Translations under genes and position numbers: made by a program
Shown: positions 6,063 to 11,012 of the stretch, in pieces
How positions within the stretch are numbered: position 1 is the stretch's first letter
How the letters are laid out: every line of letters starts with the position of its first letter
Notes under the pieces: model-generated
What the model was told of the DNA's origin: nothing
Databases searched by the model: none
What the model saw: the letters and a program-made list of their open reading frames with translations, nothing else
NCBI GenBank assembly: GCA_005883885.1
Contig: VAYF01000139.1
Location: forward strand, 1 to 11,012
Length of the DNA: 11,012 nt
Source of the DNA: Actinomycetota bacterium
GTDB lineage: Bacteria > Actinomycetota > UBA4738 > HRBIN12
Direction of reading: 5' to 3'

Positions 6063-6138
6063 GGGCCCATAGCTCAGCTGGTAGAGCGCATGGCTGGCAG
6101 CCATGAGGTCGGGGGTTCGAGTCCCCCTGGGTCCACCA
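6063..6138 (+). tRNA. tRNA-Ala (anticodon GGC)
   Basis: A complete cloverleaf can be folded by eye. The acceptor stem is GGGCCCA (6063-6069) with TGGGTCC (6128-6134), and the D stem is GCTC/GAGC. The anticodon stem CATGG/CCATG (6089-6093, 6101-6105) has the loop CTGGCAG, giving anticodon GGC at 6096-6098. The variable loop is AGGTC, and the T arm is GGGGG-TTCGAGT-CCCCC. Discriminator A (6135) and an encoded CCA tail (6136-6138) follow. The acceptor stem contains the G3:U70 wobble pair, the identity element of alanine tRNA, so anticodon and identity agree. It reads GCC codons, which are frequent in this high-GC genome. Confidence 0.98.
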
Positions 6139-6148
6139 GCTGCGTGGT

Positions 6149-6176
6149 AAGGCTGGTTGTTGCCCGAGGAAGCCTT
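6149..6176 (+). terminator. Weak stem-loop after tRNA-Ala
   Basis: AAGGCT (6149-6154) pairs with AGCCTT (6171-6176) across a 16-nt loop, followed by only a short T run. It could end the tRNA transcript or be chance. Its right arm overlaps a short element that recurs upstream of the next secreted-protein gene. Confidence 0.2.
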
Positions 6177-6185
6177 TCGCGGTAC

Positions 6186-6190
6186 AAGGG
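6186..6190 (+). promoter_or_regulatory. Ribosome-binding site that decides the metallophosphoesterase start
   Basis: AAGGG lies immediately against the ATG at 6191 but 6 nt before the ATG at 6197. A working distance therefore exists only for the second ATG. Confidence 0.55.
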
Positions 6191-6196
6191 ATGATC

Positions 6197-7147
6197 ATGA
6201 GGTTCGGCCGGTCCCTCTTCGCGGTGACCTCCATCGCGATGGCCGCACTCATCATCAGCCTCATCGCACTCCAACCAGCGTCCGCGACCGGTGACCCGGT
6301 GATCGCAGCCGCTGGCGACATCGCGTGCGACCCGATCGACTCGGGCTTCCACGGAGGCGTCGGGACGCCGTCCCGCTGCCATGAGATGTATACGGGCGCC
6401 GAGCTGGCCGGAGGAGCCTTCACCGCGGTGCTCCCCCTCGGGGACGAGCAATACGGATGTGGAGGGGCTGCCGCGTTCGAACAGTCCTACGATCCTGCGT
6501 GGGGCGTCGAGACGGTGAAGTCCATCTCGTATCCGGTCGTCGGGAATCACGAATACGACACGTCCGGAGGGACCGACTGCGGGAGGAACGCCAGCGGATA
6601 CTTCGGGTATTTCGGTGCGGCCGCCGGCGATCCGACGAAGGGCTACTACAGCTACGACCTCGGCACATGGCATCTGATCGCGCTGAATTCCAACTGCGGC
6701 CACGTTGCCTGCAAGGCCGGGAGCGCACAAGAGATCTGGCTCGCGAACGACCTGGCCGCGCATCCGAACAGCTGCACGCTGGCGTACTTCCATCATCCGC
6801 TCTTCTCAGCGGGTCCTACCACGCACAGTGCGGTCAAGCCTTTCTGGAACGATCTGTACGCCGCTCACGCCGACGTGGTGCTCAACGGGCACAAGCACAA
6901 CTACGAGCGGCTCACCAAACTCAGCCCGAGCGGCGCCCCGGTCGCGAACGGCATCCGGGAGATCATCGCCGGCACCGGCGGAGAGAACCACAGCATCAGC
7001 GCGACGCTCTACCCGGGGACGGAAGCGTCCGACGGGGGCCATTTCGGCATCCTCGAGATGACGCTGCATCCAGATGGATACGACTGGCAGTTCGTGTCGG
7101 ATACAGGGTCGGTGATCGACGGCGGTTCGGACGCCTGCGTCACGTAG
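6197..7147 (+). CDS. Secreted purple-acid-phosphatase-like metallophosphoesterase
   Basis: A 316-residue exported calcineurin-fold phosphoesterase, probably releasing phosphate from organic esters outside the membrane; the substrate is unknown. The signal peptide is residues 1-30 (hydrophobic core about 8-25, probable cleavage after ASA). The dimetal site motifs appear in order: GD (40-41), GDEQY (82-86) with the tyrosine typical of purple acid phosphatases, GNHE (116-119), FHHP (198-201) and GHKHNYER (231-238). The usual DxH opening is GDIA, also seen in purple acid phosphatases. Eight cysteines in or after the mature start suit an oxidised, exported protein. ATG 6197 is preferred to 6191 because of ribosome-binding-site spacing. 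It lies 58 nt after the tRNA. There is no C-terminal anchor or sorting signal. Confidence 0.88.
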   Translation: MRFGRSLFAVTSIAMAALIISLIALQPASATGDPVIAAAGDIACDPIDSGFHGGVGTPSRCHEMYTGAELAGGAFTAVLPLGDEQYGCGGAAAFEQSYDPAWGVETVKSISYPVVGNHEYDTSGGTDCGRNASGYFGYFGAAAGDPTKGYYSYDLGTWHLIALNSNCGHVACKAGSAQEIWLANDLAAHPNSCTLAYFHHPLFSAGPTTHSAVKPFWNDLYAAHADVVLNGHKHNYERLTKLSPSGAPVANGIREIIAGTGGENHSISATLYPGTEASDGGHFGILEMTLHPDGYDWQFVSDTGSVIDGGSDACVT

Positions 7148-7223
7148 GAGCCGCGCTCTTCCCTCGCGAACCGGTCTGCTTCCCCGTCCGTAAGTCTTTC
7201 GGTAGGCACGGAAGGGAGGCAGC

Positions 7224-7493
7224 ATGATCCGGAAGACGATCGTCGGGACGGCGCTCGCTCTCATGCTCGCGCTCGTCCCAGGGAGCGCCGCGCTCGCGAG
7301 CGGTCAACCCGGGGCCAGTTGTGGAGCAGCCGGTGCGACGAGCTCACCAGCCGGGTTCAACACCGCCGGTTTCGCGCATGCCGAGACGCAGTACGCGGGC
7401 ACCGAAGGAACGCATTCGCTCGTGAGCGGGAACGATCACGCTGTATCGCAGTACGACATCGCGTGCGTGAACGTGACCAGCGCGGGTCGCTAG
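7224..7493 (+). CDS. Small secreted protein of unknown function (SQYDxAC type)
   Basis: An 89-residue precursor with a clear signal peptide (MIRKTIVGTALALML core, probable cleavage after ALA at residue 25). The mature part of about 64 residues has exactly two cysteines, C33 and C81, which could form one disulfide. It contains GQPGASC near the mature N-terminus, YAGTEG in the middle and HAVSQYDIAC near the end. I recall similar small secreted proteins with GQP-N-SC and SQYDVAC motifs in actinobacteria, without a known function. The start is supported by GGGAGG (7214-7219), 4 nt before ATG. It lies 76 nt downstream of the phosphoesterase gene and may share its transcript. No function is proposed. 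Confidence 0.75.
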   Translation: MIRKTIVGTALALMLALVPGSAALASGQPGASCGAAGATSSPAGFNTAGFAHAETQYAGTEGTHSLVSGNDHAVSQYDIACVNVTSAGR

Positions 7494-7522
7494 GACCACG
7501 CGGTCAGAACGTGAGACCGAGA

Positions 7523-7557
7523 GCCGGTCGGGGACGACTGGGACGTCCCCGACCGGC
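7523..7557. terminator. Strong bidirectional hairpin between convergent genes
   Basis: Arms GCCGGTCGGGGACG (7523-7536) and CGTCCCCGACCGGC (7544-7557) form a perfect 14-bp stem with a 7-nt loop. It sits 29 nt after the small secreted protein gene and 33 nt from the stop of the opposing deacetylase gene. The position between two convergent genes fits a shared transcription terminator. No T-tract follows on either strand, which is common for actinobacterial terminators. Confidence 0.75.
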
Positions 7558-7590
7558 CTTCGGAGGAGGCGGCTCCCGAGGACAGATCGC

Positions 7591-8679
7591 TCATCGGATG
7601 GCTCCCAGACGAAGGCCCATCCTGCGGATCCCGCGGATGATCTTCGGGAGTGCCGCGACCGTCGCGGACCGATCGCCCCCTCCGTCGTGCAGTTCGACCA
7701 CCGCTCCGGGCTTGACGTTTCCGAGGACCGCTCGAGCGATCTTGCTCGCGGTGGCTCCCGGCGCCCAGTCTCGAGGGTCGACATCCCACAGGACGACGCG
7801 CACGCCCTCTGCCTGAGCCACTGCGACCAGGGAGGGGTCGAAACTGCCGCCCGGCGGCCGGAACAGATGCGCCCGATCACCCAGGCGAGCCAACTCAGCG
7901 TTCGTCCTTGAGATCTCCGAACGCACGCGCGCGGGTGCCAGGTCGACGAAGGGCGGGCTGTCAGGGTGGTCCCAGGAGTGGTTCCCAACGCTCATGCCCG
8001 ATCGGATCTCCGCGCGCACGAGGTCCGGGTAGCGCTCGGCGAGCTCTCCGATCACGAAGAAGGTCGCCGGAACGTGATCGCGACGCAGCATGCGAAGGAT
8101 CTGCGGGGTATACGTCGGCGACGGCCCGTCATCGAAGGTGAGCGCCACCGTCCTGGGTGTTTTGACCCTGCCAGTGGGGACGAAGCGTATGCCGGCCGCC
8201 TCACCGCTGACCGCTCCCTCGGTGATCACCTCGTCGTGGTGAGCCACGGAGAGAGAGAACTGTGGATCGCCTGGGGCCCACGACCGCTCGTGGTTCCGAA
8301 CCGTGATCGTTGCTTCCGTCCTGTCGGCGCCGCCGACGACCCTGATCCGGTCACCGGGAGCAAGCTGCACGTTGAGGGATGAGGGACGTCCGTCGAGCAA
8401 TATCGTGCCTGGGTTGCTGTGGCCGGCGATCACGTTCCCATCGACGTCGAACAACCTCCCTGTCTTCGGGCGTAGACCTTCCAACCGGATGATGCCTCCG
8501 AACGTCGTCCCTTGCGGAACCTGGAGGGTGGCGCCTCGCACCCGAACGCTGATCGTGACGGGAGGCGGAACTCTGCGACGCGAGATGAGGGCATATCTCC
8601 CCCCGATGGCGGCAACGGCCACGAGGACACTGAGACCAGCGGCAACGAGCATCCTTCGATGGGGAAGGCGGATGCGCAC
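7591..8679 (-). CDS. Membrane-anchored polysaccharide deacetylase (NodB/CE4)
   Basis: Predicted to remove N- or O-acetyl groups from an extracytoplasmic polysaccharide, such as peptidoglycan or an exopolysaccharide; the true substrate is unknown. The 362-residue product has a basic N-terminus and one membrane segment (about residues 10-31). A beta-rich region (41-127) with LAPGDRIRVVGG resembles a ubiquitin-like/SLBB module. The NodB domain (about 175-360) has all five motifs: TFDDGPSP (D183, D184), HSWDH (H234, H238), RPPGGSFD (R274), DVDPRDW (299-305) and the catalytic ELHD (H331). Start is GTG 8679, with no Shine-Dalgarno but a TAGGTT box 6 nt upstream. A downstream in-frame ATG (M10) would remove the basic residues. 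It lies 53 nt after the HNH gene on the same strand and converges with the secreted-protein gene. Confidence 0.9.
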   Translation of the reverse strand: MRIRLPHRRMLVAAGLSVLVAVAAIGGRYALISRRRVPPPVTISVRVRGATLQVPQGTTFGGIIRLEGLRPKTGRLFDVDGNVIAGHSNPGTILLDGRPSSLNVQLAPGDRIRVVGGADRTEATITVRNHERSWAPGDPQFSLSVAHHDEVITEGAVSGEAAGIRFVPTGRVKTPRTVALTFDDGPSPTYTPQILRMLRRDHVPATFFVIGELAERYPDLVRAEIRSGMSVGNHSWDHPDSPPFVDLAPARVRSEISRTNAELARLGDRAHLFRPPGGSFDPSLVAVAQAEGVRVVLWDVDPRDWAPGATASKIARAVLGNVKPGAVVELHDGGGDRSATVAALPKIIRGIRRMGLRLGAIR

Positions 8680-8685
8680 GTTGGG

Positions 8686-8691
8686 AACCTA
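8686..8691 (-). promoter_or_regulatory. Candidate -10 box for leaderless deacetylase gene
   Basis: On the minus strand TAGGTT ends 6 nt before the GTG start and follows GA, giving GATAGGTT. No ribosome-binding site is present, so leaderless initiation is plausible. No -35 element is evident. Confidence 0.35.
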
Positions 8692-8732
8692 TCTCAGGCC
8701 GGATGGTCGCCGCGTCCAGCGATCTGAGCGGA

Positions 8733-9896
8733 TCACGGAGGTGCCGGCGATCGCACCGATACGAGAGCGCTCCTTGGTCTGCGTCGCTTCGCGAGAGTCA
8801 CGAGAGGCACGTACGACTTGCCGTCGGGCGTGCGCCACTCGACCGCGCCGTCGCACTGGCGTTGCAACGACCATCCGAGCTCGTGGACCAGCTTGTGATG
8901 GAAGAAGCACACCAGTACGAGGTTGTCCAGATCGGTGGTGCCGCCCTCCTTCCACCACACGATGTGGTGCGCTTGCGTGAACCTCCGCGCTCCGCAGCCC
9001 GGGAAGCGGCACTCGACGTCGCGATAACGGAGTTGGCGCATCATCGCGGGCGTCGGCTCCCGAGACAGCCTTCCGAGTCGCACCGGTTCTCCGCTCGCGT
9101 CTTCCAGCACCGTCTGTACCCGCGCGTCGCACAGCAGGCGGCGTGCGGTCTCCGGGTGGATAGGTCCGCCTCCTTCGACCTCGGCTGCGCCGTCGGTTCC
9201 GACCAGGTCGCCGAGCCGAGCGTGGACGACGACGGTCGCACGATCCGGGTCGGCGTCGACCGCGATGCGATTGGAGCACAGGGCCACCAGCGCGTCGGCC
9301 CTGCGGGCTGCTGCGAAGGCGGCGTGACCTTCACCCGGCATCAGCGGGATCGAGTCGCTCATGCGTTGGAGCGCTCGGGCGACGACCGCCCCTTGGGCTG
9401 CGGGAAGCTCCGCCTCGAGGCCGAATCGGTTCCCGTCGTCCAGGCTCCACCAGTTGAGGAACCGAGCATGCTCGGCGTCGCGAACATCCTCGATCGTCCG
9501 GCGAACCTCCAGGTCCGCCCGACGCTTGACGGCTGCGCAGGAGACGAACCTGGCCCATGAGATCAAACCGGCTTCTGACTCGAAGGTCGCGAACCGGGTC
9601 AACTCGACGACCTTGTCGATGCCGAGCTCACCTGAGGAGAGCGCATGGGCGAGATCCGTCAGGTGTTCGAGCGCGTGACCGGCAGCGATCCAACGCCGGG
9701 CTTTCCACTGGGAGATGCCCTGACGCATGGAGAGCCAATGGGCCATGTCGCGCGCTCCCGAGCCACGCCAGAGATCGCGCCGGTCGACCTCGGCGATGAA
9801 GCCCAGGAGCTCGCGCTGGATCCGTGAAGCGCGCCGATGCGACCCATCGACCGCATCGATCAGTTCTTCGTCGCTGTATCCGTCTTGCAGAGGCAC
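8733..9896 (-). CDS. DUF222 (13E12-repeat type) protein with C-terminal HNH nuclease domain
   Basis: A 387-residue protein of the large actinobacterial DUF222-HNH family. The helical DUF222 region spans about residues 8-290 (RELLGFIAEVDRR, WLSMRQGISQWKARRWIAAG, LSSGELGIDKVVELTRFA). The HNH module is at about 294-345. C296 and C301 in CRFPGC, followed by C330 and H334, could bind structural zinc. AHHIVWW gives catalytic H310/H311, N325 lies in LDNLVLVC, and FFHHKLVH completes the fold. The nuclease motif is intact, so cleavage of DNA is plausible, but the biological role of the family is poorly known. Start is GTG 9896 with GAGG (9902-9905) 5 nt upstream. The promoter holds a perfect LexA operator, so DNA-damage induction is expected. 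No transposase, intein or homing context is visible. Confidence 0.92.
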   Translation of the reverse strand: MPLQDGYSDEELIDAVDGSHRRASRIQRELLGFIAEVDRRDLWRGSGARDMAHWLSMRQGISQWKARRWIAAGHALEHLTDLAHALSSGELGIDKVVELTRFATFESEAGLISWARFVSCAAVKRRADLEVRRTIEDVRDAEHARFLNWWSLDDGNRFGLEAELPAAQGAVVARALQRMSDSIPLMPGEGHAAFAAARRADALVALCSNRIAVDADPDRATVVVHARLGDLVGTDGAAEVEGGGPIHPETARRLLCDARVQTVLEDASGEPVRLGRLSREPTPAMMRQLRYRDVECRFPGCGARRFTQAHHIVWWKEGGTTDLDNLVLVCFFHHKLVHELGWSLQRQCDGAVEWRTPDGKSYVPLVTLAKRRRPRSALVSVRSPAPP

Positions 9897-9931
9897 CCGG
9901 ACCTCGTTCGGTCGCGGGGGAGAAGACCATC

Positions 9932-9961
9932 ACTATATCGAACATATGTTCGTCTCGTCAA
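9932..9961 (-). promoter_or_regulatory. Near-consensus promoter of the DUF222-HNH gene
   Basis: Read on the minus strand, TTGACG (9961-9956) is the -35 element and TATAGT (9937-9932) the -10 element, separated by 18 bp. Transcription should start near 9925, leaving a leader of about 29 nt that contains the GAGG ribosome-binding site. It is the best sigma-70-type promoter in the window, in an otherwise GC-rich sequence. Confidence 0.75.
9938..9953. promoter_or_regulatory. LexA operator (SOS box)
   Basis: The 14-bp perfect palindrome CGAACATATGTTCG (9939-9952) matches the Gram-positive/actinobacterial LexA consensus CGAAC-N4-GTTCG exactly. The flanking T on the left also fits the longer TCGAAC-N4-GTTCGA form, with a mismatch at the right end. 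It fills nearly the whole spacer between the -35 and -10 elements, where bound LexA would block RNA polymerase. Confidence 0.85.
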
Positions 9962-9969
9962 CCCCTCCT

Positions 9970-9994
9970 CGAGCCCGGTCACTCCTCGGGCTCG
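9970..9994 (-). terminator. Hairpin at the end of the zinc-ribbon gene
   Basis: CGAGCCCG (9970-9977) pairs with CGGGCTCG (9987-9994) across a 9-nt loop that contains the stop codon of the minus-strand zinc-ribbon gene. It would separate that gene from the SOS promoter just downstream. There is no T-tract, so terminator activity is inferred only. Confidence 0.35.
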
Positions 9995-10197
9995 GTGGGA
10001 GCCGCGGTCTCATCCGACGCCCGTCGCTCCACATCCAGCCGATCCGCGTCGGCGGTCTGCAGCCGCGCGCCCTTCACCTCGTGGCCGCACGTGAAGGTCT
10101 GGACCTCACGACTCGCGGGCTGCTGTTCGCCGAAGTCGATCGTGACCAAGGTGCCTTCGCCGCAGATCGGACAGGTGACCGAACCTGGATCGGACAT
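9979..10197 (-). CDS. Small zinc-ribbon protein
   Basis: A 72-residue protein with no recognised family. C9 and C12 in CPIC, with C37 and H39 in TCGH, form a plausible CCCH zinc ribbon spanning about residues 8-40. The remaining 30 residues are acidic and probably disordered (SDETAAPTEPEE end). ATG 10197 is preferred because MSDPGSVTCPIC is a typical start for such proteins and a TACGGT box lies 9 nt upstream. An in-frame GTG at 10215 would add six residues, but it also lacks a ribosome-binding site. It is divergent from the winged-helix gene, with 78 nt between starts. Possible roles include nucleic-acid or protein binding, but none is shown. Confidence 0.65.
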   Translation of the reverse strand: MSDPGSVTCPICGEGTLVTIDFGEQQPASREVQTFTCGHEVKGARLQTADADRLDVERRASDETAAPTEPEE

Positions 10198-10206
10198 CGC
10201 CAATGA

Positions 10207-10216
10207 ACCGTACACT
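10207..10216. promoter_or_regulatory. Candidate overlapping divergent -10 boxes
   Basis: On plus, TACACT (10211-10216) could serve the winged-helix gene. On minus, TACGGT (10212-10207) could serve the zinc-ribbon gene. The two share the central TA. No -35 elements are evident on either strand, so the call rests on TANNNT matches and spacing. Confidence 0.3.
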
Positions 10217-10275
10217 CGAACGCGAGGGGTCGCGTTGCCTCGGTGGTCGGGACGAACGTGCCCCCGGGGGACCCT

Positions 10276-10557
10276 ATGGAGCCGAAGTTCGATCCCGCGG
10301 TCGTCGAGGTGCTGGAGGCCTTCGGGCGCCGTCTATCGGCGGGTTCCCCCGACGCCGTCTCCGCGGACGACATCCTCGCGGGGATGCCCGCCCTCGAGCA
10401 GGACGGTTCCCGCGCGCGCGTGATCCTCAAGCAACTCGTATCGGAGGGTCTCCTCGAGGAACGGACGCCGGCCGCGGAAACGACCGCGGGGACCTACTCC
10501 CTGACTCGGCTGGGCCGAGCTCGGATCGAGCAGCGCGATCGCCCTGACGACGACTAG
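10276..10557 (+). CDS. Small winged-helix-like protein
   Basis: A 93-residue protein without an assigned family. Predicted helices (PAVVEVLEAFGRRL, SADDILAGM, SRARVILKQLVSEGLLEE) are followed by a beta-hairpin-like GTYSLTRLGRARIEQ. That order matches the recognition helix and wing of winged helix-turn-helix proteins of the MarR/PadR kind, so nucleic-acid binding is an inference. ATG 10276 is chosen because a G-rich GGGGG stretch (10266-10270) lies 5 nt upstream. An earlier in-frame GTG at 10243 has no such site. It is divergent from the zinc-ribbon gene and lies 87 nt before the dehydrogenase gene, so it could regulate either. Confidence 0.65.
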   Translation: MEPKFDPAVVEVLEAFGRRLSAGSPDAVSADDILAGMPALEQDGSRARVILKQLVSEGLLEERTPAAETTAGTYSLTRLGRARIEQRDRPDDD

Positions 10558-10559
10558 CA

Positions 10560-10573
10560 CCGCCGGATGGCGG
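10560..10573 (+). terminator. Short hairpin after the winged-helix gene
   Basis: CCGCC (10560-10564) and GGCGG (10569-10573) form a 5-bp stem with a 4-nt loop, 2 nt after the stop. It is short and lacks a T-tract. A TAGACT at 10589-10594 may be a -10 box for the next gene. Confidence 0.2.
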
Positions 10574-10644
10574 CCGAGCATCTCCCGATAGACTCGCGCG
10601 ACCATCCAACGTGCAGCAACTGACCGGAAGGAACGAAGGGATCC

Positions 10645-11012
10645 ATGAGGATCCTTGTCGTTGGGTCGGGCGGCGTCGGCGCAGCCTTCGCGCCGATCGC
10701 TGCTCGCCGTGACTTCTACGAGCGCGTCGTGTTCGCCGATCGCCACGAGGATCGCGGACGCAGCGTCGTGGAACGGTACGACAAGGGCACCGGCCGGTAC
10801 TCGGCGGCGACGGTCGACGCGTCCGATCCGACAGCGATCACGGAGCTCTGTCGCGCGGAGGGGATCACCCACGTCCTGAACGCCGTCGATCCACGGTTCG
10901 TGATGCCGATCTTCACCGGAGCGTTCGAGGCCGGTGTCACCTACCTCGACATGGCGTTGTCGTTGTCAGAACCGCACCCGGAGGAGCCGTACGGTGAGCC
11001 TGGCATCAAGTT
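10645..11012 (+). CDS. Saccharopine dehydrogenase-family protein (3' partial)
   Basis: The first 122 codons of an NAD(P)-dependent oxidoreductase that runs off the right edge. It starts MRILVVGSGGVGAAFAPIAA, a Rossmann beta-alpha-beta with the GxGxxG dinucleotide-binding motif at residues 7-12. A second strand ends in VVFADRH near residue 30, where an acidic residue would contact the adenosine ribose. The segment THVLNAVDPRFVMPIFTGAFEAGVTYLDMA (about 76-105) is typical of saccharopine dehydrogenases and their homospermidine- or carboxynorspermidine-synthase relatives, so the exact substrate cannot be told. ATG 10645 is preceded by GAAGGGA (10635-10641). It lies on the same strand as the winged-helix gene, 87 nt downstream. 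Confidence 0.85.
   Translation, partial: MRILVVGSGGVGAAFAPIAARRDFYERVVFADRHEDRGRSVVERYDKGTGRYSAATVDASDPTAITELCRAEGITHVLNAVDPRFVMPIFTGAFEAGVTYLDMALSLSEPHPEEPYGEPGIK

Noticed and set aside
6063..6138. tRNA-Ala 3' end as an attachment site of an integrated element
   Set aside because: I looked for a second copy of the GGGGGTTCGAGTCCCCC segment or the CCA end downstream and saw none in the window. No integrase is present.
7148..7223. Riboswitch (for example cyclic di-GMP type) in the 76-nt leader of the small secreted protein
   Set aside because: A GGTAGGCACGG stretch recalls part of such an aptamer, but the space is too short and the other conserved blocks are missing.
10213..10226. Second LexA box near CTCGAACGCGAGG
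   Set aside because: It has the CGAAC half but no GTTCG half at the required spacing.
10261..10270. CCCCCGGGGG palindrome before the winged-helix gene
   Set aside because: It has no loop and is low-complexity GC sequence; the G half is more simply explained as the weak ribosome-binding region.
1..11012. CRISPR array, insertion sequence or toxin-antitoxin pair
   Set aside because: No regularly spaced repeats, transposase motifs or recognisable toxin families were found. The zinc-ribbon and winged-helix genes are divergent rather than an operon.

Overview
The window is high-GC DNA that looks actinobacterial. The evidence is the conserved order RNase E/G - bL21 - bL27 - Obg - NadD - LytR-type protein - RsfS, frequent GTG starts, starts with a TANNNT box 6-8 nt upstream and no Shine-Dalgarno, a DUF222-HNH gene, and a canonical CGAAC-N4-GTTCG LexA box of the Gram-positive/actinobacterial type. 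I cannot name a genus; an uncultured or deep-branching Actinomycetota lineage is an inference.

Left half (1-6138), the translation/ribosome-assembly core: the catalytic part of an RNase E/G (5' end outside the window), rplU, rpmA, a short minus-strand gene of unknown function wedged between rpmA and obg, obg, a DinB-like four-helix protein coupled to obg by an ATGA overlap, nadD, a degenerate LCP/LytR_C membrane protein coupled to nadD by GTGA, rsfS and tRNA-Ala(GGC). Two of these genes are unusual. Obg lacks about 36-38 residues of its glycine-rich N-terminal fold. The LCP-like protein lacks catalytic residues and the last part of its LytR_C domain, and its reading frame runs 97 nt into rsfS.

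Right half (6139-11012), accessory and exported functions: a secreted purple-acid-phosphatase-like metallophosphoesterase and a small secreted Cys-containing protein, both on plus; a strong inverted repeat between convergent genes; then, on minus, a membrane-anchored NodB-type polysaccharide deacetylase, a DUF222-HNH endonuclease-like gene and a small zinc-ribbon protein. The last is divergent from a small winged-helix-like protein. A saccharopine-dehydrogenase-like gene runs off the right edge.

The most striking regulatory signal is upstream of the DUF222-HNH gene. A perfect 14-bp palindrome matching the LexA operator lies inside the 18-bp spacer of a near-consensus promoter (TTGACG/TATAGT). 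The gene should therefore be repressed by LexA and induced by DNA damage. I found no CRISPR array, insertion sequence or recognisable riboswitch.
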